Source: an uncultured Bacilli bacterium
Lineage (GTDB): Bacteria; Bacillota_I; Bacilli_A; RF39; UBA660
DNA length: 64,000 nucleotides
Assembly (NCBI GenBank): GCA_947629395.1
Contig: CANRDQ010000002.1
Location: 1 to 64,000 of the forward strand
Direction: 5' to 3'
The notes under the pieces: model-generated
The model's database searches: none
What the model was told of the DNA's origin: nothing
Seen by the model: only the letters and a program-made list of their open reading frames with translations
In this document: positions 42,371 through 50,418 of the stretch, in pieces
How the letters are laid out: each line of letters opens with the position of its first letter
Position numbering within the stretch: position 1 is the stretch's first letter
Made by a program: the position numbers and the translations under genes

Positions 42371-42564
42371 TGAATAATAAAACAAGAACAAGAAAAGAAA
42401 TAGTAGATAAAATGGAAGAACTTTACGAGTTAGGAAGAACAAATAAATTACCTTTAAACTATGTTATACCAATTACGGATGCACTTGATTGGTGTTTAGG
42501 CGATTCTGATTATTTAGATACAGAACAGTTGAAAGAAAAAGAGAGGTTGTTTAAAAGTGGATAA
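42370..42564 (+). CDS. Small phage protein, unknown
   Basis: A 64-residue helical acidic protein starting at GTG, which overlaps the previous TAG by one base. AAAGGTAG is upstream. No family is recognised. Confidence 0.58.
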   Translation: MNNKTRTRKEIVDKMEELYELGRTNKLPLNYVIPITDALDWCLGDSDYLDTEQLKEKERLFKSG

Positions 42565-42883
42565 TGTCATAATGATAATAATTATGGTTGTGATATGCAT
42601 ATTCTTTATAGTACAAAGAATAGTTAGTGAAATTGATGAAAAACTACTGGAAGATAATGAGTTATTAGCAAATCAAATTCAAGTTAAAGATGATAAAAAT
42701 GATTTATTATGGAAAATTATACTACAAGTAAGAAATGAATTAAAACTAACACAGTTAAAAAGTTGCCCAGAAGAAGAATTAAAAAACATACCTGCTGAAA
42801 TAATACAATGGATAAATTTTTTAGAACAAGGAACGGAAGAAATAGTTAATGCCAAGAAGTCAGAAGAACATAACATTCATTAA
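42557..42883 (+). CDS. Membrane-anchored coiled-coil protein, unknown
   Basis: A 108-residue protein. One N-terminal membrane helix (VIMIIIMVVICIFFIV) is followed by an acidic helical part. GTG start with GAGG upstream. Similar spanin- or holin-sized proteins occur, but there is no direct sign of lysis function. Confidence 0.58.
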   Translation: MDNVIMIIIMVVICIFFIVQRIVSEIDEKLLEDNELLANQIQVKDDKNDLLWKIILQVRNELKLTQLKSCPEEELKNIPAEIIQWINFLEQGTEEIVNAKKSEEHNIH

Positions 42884-43070
42884 TTTTGTTAATAAGAAAT
42901 ATAGAAAAGAATTAGAATTAGCACCAACAGCAGTTAAGTTTTATTACTGGGATGATTATGCCATTTGGCTATGGCTAAAGAAGTTTAAAAAAGATGATGA
43001 TAGATATTATGAAGCCTTAGAACAAGATATAAAAGAATATAGTGACTTGCAAACAGGAAAAGAGGAATAA
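42849..43070 (+). CDS. Small phage protein, unknown
   Basis: A 73-residue Trp/Tyr-rich protein (VKFYYWDDYAIWLWLKKF). It overlaps both neighbours. Unknown function. Confidence 0.58.
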   Translation: MPRSQKNITFINFVNKKYRKELELAPTAVKFYYWDDYAIWLWLKKFKKDDDRYYEALEQDIKEYSDLQTGKEE

Positions 43071-43726
43071 TGAAAACTATTGGAGAACGAAACAAAGAAA
43101 TATCTCATGCAAAAAAAGTTGCAAATCAAGATATTGTGAAAGATATCCAAAAAGCAACAAAAGATAATTTATTACCTGCAATCAGAGAAAAGGCTGAAGA
43201 AGTTTCAAAATATATTGAAAAAGAAATCTCAAAAATTAGAGAAAGTGGGGGACTAACTTCAGCACAAATCTTTGACGTAATAACTAGCAGAAGTGTGTCA
43301 GATATTGCCACGGTAGGTAGTAAGTCCTATACAGCACAAGAACTTGCTATAGCTCTTAATATATATGTTAAAATGATGAGTGAAATAAACAAATATGTTA
43401 AAATGCCACCTAGTAAAAGTTCATTCTGTTTATTGCTTGGCATAGGGACAGAAACCTACAACAATTATCTAGTAGATCCTGAAAAAAGTAATATAATGAA
43501 TGTTATCGATACATATATTACTGGAGCAAAATTGACATCTGCTCAGGTTGGAGAATTAAGAGAAATATCTACAATGTTTGAATTGAAAGCTTCACATGGC
43601 TTTGTAGAAGCTCAAAATCCTGTTGTTATTAAACATGAAAAGAAAGCAGATATAGAAGATATAAGAAATCAATTAAAAGAAATCAAACAAGGAAAAGTAA
43701 TAGATGCAGAATATGAAGAAATCTAA
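43070..43726 (+). CDS. Phage protein, candidate small terminase
   Basis: A 218-residue protein with a coiled-coil N-terminus, a central helical DNA-binding-like part (SSFCLLLGIGTETYNNYLVD) and a tail with NPVVIKHEKKADIEDIRNQL. The layout fits small terminase subunits, and a candidate packaging site follows directly. The large terminase is however 11 kb downstream, beyond the inserted cassette. The assignment is tentative. Confidence 0.4.
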   Translation: MKTIGERNKEISHAKKVANQDIVKDIQKATKDNLLPAIREKAEEVSKYIEKEISKIRESGGLTSAQIFDVITSRSVSDIATVGSKSYTAQELAIALNIYVKMMSEINKYVKMPPSKSSFCLLLGIGTETYNNYLVDPEKSNIMNVIDTYITGAKLTSAQVGELREISTMFELKASHGFVEAQNPVVIKHEKKADIEDIRNQLKEIKQGKVIDAEYEEI

Positions 43727-43734
43727 GTAAAAGT

Positions 43735-43811
43735 TTTGCAGAAGTTTTAGAAAAAGTTTTGAAAAAGTTTCGAAAATTTTCCCCGCCACCATGCAGAAGT
43801 TTTGGGAAAAT
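43735..43811. repeat. Iterated AGAAGTTTT motifs with GC-rich hairpin, candidate cos/pac site
   Basis: GCAGAAGTTTT, AGAAAAAGTTTT, GAAAAAGTTTC and GAAAATTTTC follow each other. Then CCCCGCCACC interrupts this AT-rich genome, and another GCAGAAGTTTT follows. ATTTTCCC (43775-43782) pairs with GGGAAAAT (43804-43811). Repeats with a GC-rich core are typical of terminase binding and cutting sites. Confidence 0.4.
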
Positions 43812-43836
43812 CAATTAAAAACATCCGAAAGTTGTG

Positions 43837-43878
43837 AAAACACACTAACTTATTTACTTTACACAGTGTGTTTTTTTT
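43837..43878 (+). terminator. Terminator at the end of the second early block
   Basis: AAAACACACT (43837-43846) pairs with AGTGTGTTTT (43865-43874) and runs into T8. Confidence 0.85.
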
Positions 43879-44033
43879 CTTTTGTTTTATATACGTTTAT
43901 ATATATTATTTATATATGTTTTTCAACTGATAAAATGGCTATTTTAACGTGTTTTATAGGGCTTTTATATAAATATATTAGAAAGAATAAACAGCCTCTT
44001 AAAATGGAAATAAATACCTTTTAAAATAATGTA

Positions 44034-44060
44034 AATAAAAAAGAACCATTTGACTGGTTC
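44034..44060 (-). terminator. Terminator of the minus-strand cassette
   Basis: GAACCA and TGGTTC form a stem; on the minus strand it is followed by a T run (A run on plus, 44034-44042). Confidence 0.8.
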
Positions 44061-44170
44061 TAATATTTTTTACCTGTATCATATAAAACCCCTAAAAGAC
44101 CAACTATTACCATAATAGGGAAACAAAACAACCATATAAATACTGTAAAACATCCGCCGTTATCTTTCAT
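44060..44170 (-). CDS. Very small membrane protein
   Basis: A 36-residue ORF directly after the recombinase stop, with AAGGAG upstream. It is one hydrophobic helix, CFTVFIWLFCFPIMVIVGLL, with charged ends. Unknown; last gene of the cassette. Confidence 0.55.
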   Translation of the reverse strand: MKDNGGCFTVFIWLFCFPIMVIVGLLGVLYDTGKKY

Positions 44171-44965
44171 TTAAACTTCTCCTTTCTCTAATAATTCTAA
44201 AATTTTATTGTTATCATTTGTATTATTTCTGTCTTTAAACTCATTTAACCAATCAAAATATGTTGCTTTTGGGAATCTTGTTTTTCGTAAAGCAGCAGCA
44301 AGACTGTAGTTTTCATTAATAACTAAATTTAAAGTGTTTTTAAAATTTTCTTTTGTTGTATATTTTCCCTTCGGACGTCCTAACTCTTTGCCTTTCTTTC
44401 TAGCTTTTTTTAGTCCGTTAATAGTAGATTCTTTTACTTCTTCTATTTTTAAACAATCTTTATATAATGTATTTATAAAAATTAACTCTTGAAAATATTT
44501 TCTATTTAAGGTTACCTCTAAAGGCTCTTCAGGAAGTGGAGAGCTTAAAAATTCAGAAGTAGAAGGGTCAGAAATTAAAACGTTAACATCAATACTTTTT
44601 AAATGATACCATTCAAGTCTAACACCGTCCCAGTTTCTTCCCAAACGATTTAAATTAGTAATCAATAAATAATCATTAGGCTGGTAATTTTGTCTTAATT
44701 CTATGTAGCCTTTTCTATTTAATTTTTTTCCTGTATATTTATCAAAATAAATATTATCAATAAAAATTGTTATATTCTTTTTCTTTGCGTATTTGTATAG
44801 TTCTTCAACCTGTCTAAAAAAATCTTGATTCTCTGTTGAAACCCTTAAATACGTCCATAAATTGCAATTGTATTTTTGAAAAAATAAATTTTCTTCAGTA
44901 AAAACATCTTGCATATTATTGTCTTTTATATATTTTATTATTTCATTTTTATATTCTTCTTTCAT
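44171..44965 (-). CDS. Serine recombinase/resolvase family protein
   Basis: A 264-residue resolvase-type recombinase. The catalytic Ser is in WTYLRVSTENQDFFRQ and further Arg in LITNLNRLGRNWDG. GKELGRPKG and a helix-turn-helix end (YSLAAALRKTRFPKATYFDW) bind DNA. It has an extra N-terminal segment of about 38 residues. It may invert or resolve DNA, or have moved this cassette. The phage thus has two recombinases. Confidence 0.85.
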   Translation of the reverse strand: MKEEYKNEIIKYIKDNNMQDVFTEENLFFQKYNCNLWTYLRVSTENQDFFRQVEELYKYAKKKNITIFIDNIYFDKYTGKKLNRKGYIELRQNYQPNDYLLITNLNRLGRNWDGVRLEWYHLKSIDVNVLISDPSTSEFLSSPLPEEPLEVTLNRKYFQELIFINTLYKDCLKIEEVKESTINGLKKARKKGKELGRPKGKYTTKENFKNTLNLVINENYSLAAALRKTRFPKATYFDWLNEFKDRNNTNDNNKILELLEKGEV

Positions 44966-44997
44966 TTTCTATTACCTCATTTCTATTATATCATTTT

Positions 44998-45315
44998 TTA
45001 TACCTCATTAGTTAAAAATGATATTTTTTCAGCGATAAGCTCTAACAAATCTTTGTTAATGCCGTTTTCTTCTGTAGTTTTTGATTGAATACGTCCTTTT
45101 ATAGCAATAATGTCGCCTTTTTTACAATAATCGAAAACAGTAGTTGCGACACTGTCAAAGCAATTTACCTCTATAAAATCAGTATCATAATAACCATCAC
45201 AATTTTTAACACTTCTTGGAATTGCTAAAGTAATTATAGAGATAGTCTTACCGTCCTGTTTTGATGGTTTAGTAATTTTTATTAATCTACCAACTAAATT
45301 AAAATAATTCAACAT
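44998..45315 (-). CDS. ssb: Single-stranded DNA-binding protein, short type
   Basis: A 105-residue OB-fold SSB: NYFNLVGRLIKITK, TISIITLAIPRS, YDTDFIEVNCFDSVA and KKGDIIAIKGRIQS. It lacks the acidic C-terminal tail of cellular SSB, as in some plasmid and phage forms. It is the second SSB candidate in this prophage. Confidence 0.88.
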   Translation of the reverse strand: MLNYFNLVGRLIKITKPSKQDGKTISIITLAIPRSVKNCDGYYDTDFIEVNCFDSVATTVFDYCKKGDIIAIKGRIQSKTTEENGINKDLLELIAEKISFLTNEV

Positions 45316-45330
45316 AATTAAATACCTCCT

Positions 45331-45612
45331 TTAAATATAATCATAAGTTCTTCTTATAATTTTATGATAATCCATTTTATCAATATCTTGAAAATTATCA
45401 ATAATACATCTTGCAACTGCTTCAACTGATAAATTTTCAGTTTCTAAATAAATATTTTTTACATAGTTAAAAATTTTTTGTTTTTCTTCATCTGTGGTAT
45501 TTTTTTCTGACAACTCAAGTTGCCAAATAACCTCGCTTGTTACTTCCAAATCTAAAACAGTTATATCTTTTTTGTTTAGTTCTTCTATTATTTTTTCATA
45601 TTCTTTAAACAT
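45331..45612 (-). CDS. Small protein, unknown
   Basis: A 93-residue acidic helical protein between ssb and the acidic protein gene, which it overlaps by 8 bases. No family is recognised. Confidence 0.58.
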   Translation of the reverse strand: MFKEYEKIIEELNKKDITVLDLEVTSEVIWQLELSEKNTTDEEKQKIFNYVKNIYLETENLSVEAVARCIIDNFQDIDKMDYHKIIRRTYDYI

Positions 45613-46033
45613 ATTTCATTACTCCTTGCTCAAAAAATAAATCTTCTATTTCTTTAATATTGTAATCTAAAATATTAATGCCAAAATAATCGTTAATTGC
45701 CTCTGTATAAGTCGCTAAATCATAACGTATTTTATAGTTTTTTACTGTATCAAAATCTATCTCGTATTTACTGATACCGTCAATTTTTATCAATTTATTA
45801 TCATAGTCAATATTTACACAATAGTCATTATCTTCGTTAAATTCATCTAAATCTATCATTTCAAACATTTCCCTAATTTTATAATATTGATAACATTCGC
45901 CGTTATGAGAATAACACGAACCTGTATAACCGTTTAAGATATCTGTTACACTTGCAGGGCTATCTGTATCGTCTGCATATTGATCGTATATATGCGTATG
46001 ATACCATTCTTTTAACTCTTTTTCATTAATCAT
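45605..46033 (-). CDS. Very acidic Tyr-rich protein, DNA-mimic candidate
   Basis: A 142-residue protein (ATG at 46033, GGGGTGG upstream; a GTG three codons earlier is less likely). I count 31 Asp/Glu against 12 Lys/Arg, spread along the chain, with many Tyr. Such composition is typical of DNA-mimic antirestriction proteins (ArdA type), but no ArdA motif is recognised. Confidence 0.55.
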   Translation of the reverse strand: MINEKELKEWYHTHIYDQYADDTDSPASVTDILNGYTGSCYSHNGECYQYYKIREMFEMIDLDEFNEDNDYCVNIDYDNKLIKIDGISKYEIDFDTVKNYKIRYDLATYTEAINDYFGINILDYNIKEIEDLFFEQGVMKYV

Positions 46034-46035
46034 TT

Positions 46036-46473
46036 TTACCACCCCAATTTTTCCATTTCTTTCAAGTATTTTTGTATTGCTTTTTTAGCAATTTTTCTTA
46101 TTCTCTCGTCTTCTGTATATTCTTTCTGTGTAATTCCCAAAGCTGTTAAAGTTGCTTCAATTTCATAAGTAATAACATACTCATGATTTAATAGCTCATA
46201 TTCAAAAGCTTTTTGCAAAAATTCATCATTTTTATATGCTTCATGCATTTCTTCATCTAATCTTTTAAAAGTATCAAGAATTTTATCTATATCTTTTTTG
46301 AAAGCTATTCCGCCACAAATAGCACAGCATTTTTCTTTTAACTCATCATCATTTTTTATATTTAGTTTTTGTTTTAATTCTTCTAGTTGCTTGTCACCAA
46401 AAGCCCAGTAAATAGGCAAGTCGTTTATTTCCTTTTGTTGTTTTTCTTTTAAAATTATATAACTATCTTTCAT
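46036..46473 (-). CDS. Mobile-element protein, unknown
   Basis: A 145-residue helical protein. The ATG at 46473 has GGAGG upstream, while the in-frame start 12 codons earlier has none. KDSYIILKEKQQKEINDLPI and CCAICGGIAF are notable; similar small proteins are found on plasmids and phages. Function unknown. Confidence 0.6.
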   Translation of the reverse strand: MKDSYIILKEKQQKEINDLPIYWAFGDKQLEELKQKLNIKNDDELKEKCCAICGGIAFKKDIDKILDTFKRLDEEMHEAYKNDEFLQKAFEYELLNHEYVITYEIEATLTALGITQKEYTEDERIRKIAKKAIQKYLKEMEKLGW

Positions 46474-46492
46474 TTTTTCTTTTCCTCCATTA

Positions 46493-46521
46493 TTGACAAT
46501 TAAAATCATTTTTTATATAAT
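46493..46521 (+). promoter_or_regulatory. Consensus promoter of an antisense RNA
   Basis: TTGACA (46493-46498), exactly 17 bp, and TATAAT (46516-46521): a perfect consensus pointing toward the 3' end of the small toxin-like gene. Confidence 0.8.
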
Positions 46522-46527
46522 GAAGTA

Positions 46528-46637
46528 GCAAAAAGGCTTATTCCTTATTGCAGAACTTTATCTATTAAAGTTCTTTAGTTTGTAATAGTCGCAAGTGTAA
46601 AAGTTGGAATTATCGCACTTGTCGGCTATTTTTTTTA
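46528..46637 (+). ncRNA. Putative type I antitoxin RNA
   Basis: About 110 nt from the consensus promoter. Hairpins are AAGG/CCTT (near 46532-46545), GAACTTT/AAAGTTC (46553-46573), and a terminator CAAGTG/CACTTG with outer AATAG/CTATT (46584-46630) followed by T. It is complementary to the last 80 bases of the small membrane-peptide gene on the other strand. Confidence 0.68.
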
Positions 46638-46725
46638 TTGTGTTAATTCTTGCAGTTGTTAACTTTATAAAAATTATACCAATTATTAATATTAAACTTA
46701 TTACAACGATTTTCCTTAAGTTCAT
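46558..46725 (-). CDS. Small hydrophobic peptide, putative type I toxin
   Basis: A 55-residue peptide with a strong ribosome site (AAAGGAGG). RKIVVISLILIIGIIFIKL is one membrane helix, followed by a charged tail with two Cys (ADKCDNSNFYTCDYYKLKN). Size and layout fit TxpA/BsrG-type toxins. Its 3' end is overlapped by a convergent RNA with a consensus promoter. On its own strand AAGG/CCTT followed by T5 can end the toxin RNA. Confidence 0.68.
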   Translation of the reverse strand: MNLRKIVVISLILIIGIIFIKLTTARINTIKKIADKCDNSNFYTCDYYKLKNFNR

Positions 46726-46835
46726 AACTTTACCTCCTTTCGATCGAACCCCGAAAACCTTTTTTTACAAACTTAAGGAATAAAAACCTTTTTTACTACT
46801 ACCGTAATAATTTCCTTATCAATTATTACTCTTAA

Positions 46836-46864
46836 ATTATACCAAAAAAGCAGTATTTTGTCAA
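46836..46864 (-). promoter_or_regulatory. Consensus promoter of the minus-strand cassette
   Basis: On the minus strand TTGACA (46859-46864), 17 bp, TATAAT (46836-46841). A leader of about 100 bases with two copies of AAAAAAGGTTTT precedes the toxin-like gene. Confidence 0.8.
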
Positions 46865-47389
46865 TACTTTCGGACTAATTTATATATTTTATTATAATAA
46901 AAATAACGATATATTATATTATTATATTTCAGACTATATTACTAACTGTATTTATTACTATAATAATGCATATATCTATAGCTATATAGCCTATAACTAC
47001 ATATAAATAAATATAAAATAATAATTAAAAATAAATATTAAAAAATAAAAATAAAATTAAAATTAAAATTAAAATATCTTACAAGTTCTTGCATGGATTT
47101 AATTAACAAAAAAATAAAAAATCTTTTTGTTTTTTTTATTCTAAATATAAATATATATAACAATTGTTTACTTCTTTATTTTATAAGGCTTTGCATAGTC
47201 TAAAAACGGTCGTTTTCGGTCTAATACCCACCCCATCCCTATTTTTTGTTATGCTATAGGGGTCTTTTTAGTCCTCTGAATATTTCTAATAAACAAAAAA
47301 GCTATCAAATAGCCGTCAAATAAGCAAAGTATACAAAAACTGGCGAAAAAGTAGCAAAAAAACAGTAAAAACTGGCGACAATCAAATAA
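46865..47389. other. AT-rich non-coding stretch with iterated motifs, origin-like
   Basis: No ORF is supported. From 46890 to 47090 the DNA is almost pure A/T, with AAAATT repeated in tandem near 47050. Then follow a CCCTAT/ATAGGG hairpin (near 47230-47265), three TCAAATA motifs (near 47305, 47315 and 47382) and two copies of AAAAACTGGCGA (47335-47346 and 47367-47378). An unwinding region next to short repeats suggests a replication origin or a control region. Confidence 0.4.
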
Positions 47390-47412
47390 ACTTCAGTGAT
47401 TTTTCAGTAAAA
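47390..47412 (+). repeat. Operator-like 23-bp repeat, copy 2
   Basis: Identical over 23 bp to 37352-37374, with TTCAGT twice at 11-bp spacing. It stands before the leader of the second rightward block, so a shared activator is likely. Confidence 0.7.
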
Positions 47413-47699
47413 TATATGATATTTAAGAAGTGTAGTAAATAGAAAGTTACAGACCAATGTTATTTATAAAATCTTTTAAATACGAAGTGTAGGGTAAGTA
47501 CCCAAAATGATATCTAAAATAGATGGAACAAGGTCACTTGAACAGTATTAAGAGATAGATATAATAAAACCTACCCAAAAAGTGGGTTTTTCGTTGATAT
47601 ATATAACAATAAATAAGAAAAAATAGAGTAAAGTTTTTATACGATTTGAACAAAAAAGCATAAAAAAATTATACCGTAAAATGTTTGAGGTGTGTAAAT
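47413..47699 (+). promoter_or_regulatory. Long leader with terminator-like hairpin
   Basis: About 285 non-coding bases. GGGT AAGT ACCC (near 47507-47519) competes with TACCC (47573) for GGGTA. ACCCA/TGGGT (47573-47587) with T5 looks like a terminator. This arrangement fits attenuation, or a short RNA ending at 47591. Confidence 0.45.
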
Positions 47700-48014
47700 A
47701 TGGATTTATGGATAAGAAGTCAAGATAGAGAAAGATTATTAAAAGTAGATAATATATATATAACTGAAAATAATGACAAAACAGATGATGAATATGGAAC
47801 GGTTATGATATACGAATATACAGACAGCGAAAGCCAATGCTTATTAGGAATTTATAAAACCAAAGAAAGGGCATTGGAAGTATTAGAGGAAATACAGGGA
47901 GAAATAGAAATTCCTAGCTATAATAAGAGCGGGAATTATCAAGACCTTGATTTATTTGTAAAATCAAAAATATTAAATCAAATGACTATAGTTTATGAAA
48001 TGCCAAAAGCATAA
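47700..48014 (+). CDS. Small phage protein, unknown
   Basis: A 104-residue acidic protein starting MDLWIRSQDRERLLKVDNIY; the ATG has GAGGTG at 47688-47693. Many Gram-positive phages have proteins with this start as far as I recall; function is unknown. Confidence 0.65.
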   Translation: MDLWIRSQDRERLLKVDNIYITENNDKTDDEYGTVMIYEYTDSESQCLLGIYKTKERALEVLEEIQGEIEIPSYNKSGNYQDLDLFVKSKILNQMTIVYEMPKA

Positions 48015-48033
48015 TATTAAAGGATGTGTATAA

Positions 48034-48228
48034 ATGTCAAAAAAAATACTTGGATTTAAGGATTCAAAAAAATATTATAAAATAATGTGTAAAAACTGCA
48101 GATGTATATTTCTTTTTCAAGAGGAAAATATTTTTAAGTATGATAGCTTTAGAGACGTTTCATGTCCTCATTGCGGTTATTACATAAACGTGCCATTATT
48201 TTTAATACCGAGAGCTTATAAAAAATAA
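48034..48228 (+). CDS. Small zinc-ribbon-like protein
   Basis: A 64-residue protein with MCKNCRCIF and SCPHCGYYIN, a CxxC...CxxC zinc ribbon. Unknown role. Confidence 0.65.
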   Translation: MSKKILGFKDSKKYYKIMCKNCRCIFLFQEENIFKYDSFRDVSCPHCGYYINVPLFLIPRAYKK

Positions 48229-48290
48229 ATATCATGGCACTAATATTGAAGGTATTATTAGTATATTAGAAAAATATAAGGAGATAGTAA

Positions 48291-49643
48291 GTGAACTTAT
48301 ATAACAAAGGTGATAATTACAAATTATTTAAAGGCAGTATGCTAGATATGTTACAACAAATAAAAGAAAATGGTATAGATAGTATAGTAACAGACCCCCC
48401 TTATGAATTAAATTTTATGAATAAAGGTTGGGACAATTCTGGAATTGCTTTTCAAAAAGAAACTTGGGAAAAATGTTTTGAAATACTAAAACCGGGGGGG
48501 TATCTACTAGCTTTTGGTGGAACAAGAACTTATCACAGAATTGCGTGTGCAATTGAAGATGCAGGATTTGAAATAAGAGACTGTATTATGTGGTTGTATG
48601 GTAGTGGGTTTCCTAAGTCAATGAATATTGGAAAAAACTATGATAAAAAAATGGGTAATGAAAGAAAAAAAGTAAGCGAAACAAAAATTGGTAAAACTTC
48701 TTTAGGAGATAGTTCTGGTTGGGACACTTCCAAAAATATGAAAAAAATAAAACAATTAGGACACGTTGATATAACAAAAGGTAATTCTGAATGGGAAGGT
48801 TGGGGAACTTGTTTAAAACCTGCTTATGAGCCAATTATAGTTGCACGAAAACCATTTAAAGGTAGTTTGGTAGATAATATTATCGAAAACGGTGTAGGTG
48901 GCTTAAATATTGATGAGTGTAGAGTCGGTACGGAGGAAAGAAAAAATCCACAAGCAGGATATATTAGAAGAGGAAGAACAGATGAAGAAGTGTTTTTTGG
49001 AACTGATAAAAATAAACCAAAGGAAAATATAATTGTCAATGGTCGTTTTCCAGCAAATGTTATTTTAACTTATGATGAAACAGATTTTGATGAAGTATGT
49101 GGTAGTATGCCCAATACAAAAGGTGGAAATAGGGAAAACACTATTGCTACAAGAAAAAGTGATAAAACAAGTTTTGGTTATGAAATAAATACAAGAAACG
49201 AATTTAATGATAGTGCTTCTAGATATTTCTATTGTGCAAAAGCAAGTAAAAAAGATAGAGATGAAGGACTTGATGAATTTGAAGAAAAACAAACTACTGA
49301 TGGAAATATTCGTAGTAATAGTGAAACTGCGAGAAAATATGGTGCTAATTCAGCATTAAGAAAAAATATACATCCAACTGTAAAACCAACAGAACTTATG
49401 CAATATTTAGTAAGACTTGTTTCACCCAAAGGAGCAACTATTTTAGACCCATTTATGGGTAGTGGAAGTACAGGTAAAGCAGTAATGTACGAAAATAAAG
49501 AACGTAATGCTAATTATAAGTTCATTGGTATCGAATTAACAGATGAATATTTGCCAATAGCAGAAGCGAGAATCAAATATGTGAATAGTTTACAAAAATG
49601 TGAAGATAAGCAAATGGATATATTTGCTTTTGAGAAGGAGTAA
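48291..49643 (+). CDS. Site-specific DNA methyltransferase (adenine/cytosine-N)
   Basis: A 450-residue beta-class amino-methyltransferase. The catalytic TDPPYELNF is near residue 36 and the SAM-binding motif comes late (LDPFMGSGSTGKA, about 385-400), followed by FIGIELTDEYLPIA. A large variable insert (about 110-330) is the likely target-recognition region. HPTVKPTELMQYLVR precedes the SAM motif as usual. No cognate nuclease is near, so it probably protects phage DNA from host restriction. GTG start with AAGGAGA. Confidence 0.93.
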   Translation: MNLYNKGDNYKLFKGSMLDMLQQIKENGIDSIVTDPPYELNFMNKGWDNSGIAFQKETWEKCFEILKPGGYLLAFGGTRTYHRIACAIEDAGFEIRDCIMWLYGSGFPKSMNIGKNYDKKMGNERKKVSETKIGKTSLGDSSGWDTSKNMKKIKQLGHVDITKGNSEWEGWGTCLKPAYEPIIVARKPFKGSLVDNIIENGVGGLNIDECRVGTEERKNPQAGYIRRGRTDEEVFFGTDKNKPKENIIVNGRFPANVILTYDETDFDEVCGSMPNTKGGNRENTIATRKSDKTSFGYEINTRNEFNDSASRYFYCAKASKKDRDEGLDEFEEKQTTDGNIRSNSETARKYGANSALRKNIHPTVKPTELMQYLVRLVSPKGATILDPFMGSGSTGKAVMYENKERNANYKFIGIELTDEYLPIAEARIKYVNSLQKCEDKQMDIFAFEKE

Positions 49644-49645
49644 AA

Positions 49646-50047
49646 ATGGAGTTCAAAGCAAAAGGTTATGTAGGAAATTTATTTAATGATTGTGAAACAG
49701 GAAATACACATATTAATTTTATATTCAATCATAGTTTAAATGAAGATGAAATTAAAAAATTAGCCAATTTATATAGTCTTTATGGTCCAAGTGGTATCAA
49801 AATTACTTTGGAATCAGAAGATCCAATACTTACTGCTGAGGAAAAAAGATATTTAAATAATGTTATTAGCCCTTTTAGAAATCGAATCGACAGTATTACA
49901 AAAAACACTAATGTTATGAGTCGTGAGTTTATTTCAATAGAAATGGACGGTGGTGATACTGCAACCTTACCATATTTTAAAGAAAACACAATGTACAAAA
50001 ATATGGAACCTAATAAAGAATATTCATTAGAGGAGTTAGGATTATGA
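49646..50047 (+). CDS. Phage protein, unknown
   Basis: A 133-residue protein with a start like KAKGYVGNLFNDCETGNTHI and beta/helix mix; it overlaps the next gene by 4 bases (ATGA). No family is recognised. Confidence 0.6.
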   Translation: MEFKAKGYVGNLFNDCETGNTHINFIFNHSLNEDEIKKLANLYSLYGPSGIKITLESEDPILTAEEKRYLNNVISPFRNRIDSITKNTNVMSREFISIEMDGGDTATLPYFKENTMYKNMEPNKEYSLEELGL

Positions 50048-50418
50048 AATCTTTAGAAGTTGGTATGTATGTTAGATTTAAGGATTTAACTAATTATATG
50101 AAAAATGATGATGTAATGATAGATAAAATTACTTTTATTGGCGAAGTTATGAGTAGTTTTGAAGAAACATTGCAGATAGAACTTGAAAAATACCAAGAAC
50201 CAATATTAAAAAAGGATATTATAAAAGCAAGTCATAATATTATAGATTTAATTGAAGTTGGAGATTATGTTAATGGCGAATTAGTACAAGATATAACAGG
50301 TGAATATATTAGAATTGATAATGTATCACATAATAAATATTGGTTATCAAATAATATTAAAACAATTTTAACTAAAGAACAATTTGAAAATAATTGTTAT
50401 AAGATAGGAGGGAAATAA
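50044..50418 (+). CDS. Phage protein, SH3-like segments, unknown
   Basis: A 124-residue protein with two small-barrel-like segments (LEVGMYVRFKDLTNY and IEVGDYVNGELVQDITGEYI). Unknown. Confidence 0.58.
   Translation: MKSLEVGMYVRFKDLTNYMKNDDVMIDKITFIGEVMSSFEETLQIELEKYQEPILKKDIIKASHNIIDLIEVGDYVNGELVQDITGEYIRIDNVSHNKYWLSNNIKTILTKEQFENNCYKIGGK

Noticed and set aside
43791..44024. 77-codon plus-strand frame after the packaging-like site
   Set aside because: No ribosome site, and it runs through a strong terminator hairpin (43837-43878).
44171..46864. Complete integrative element inside the prophage
   Set aside because: There is a serine recombinase but no terminal repeats or target duplication are visible; it is called a cassette only.
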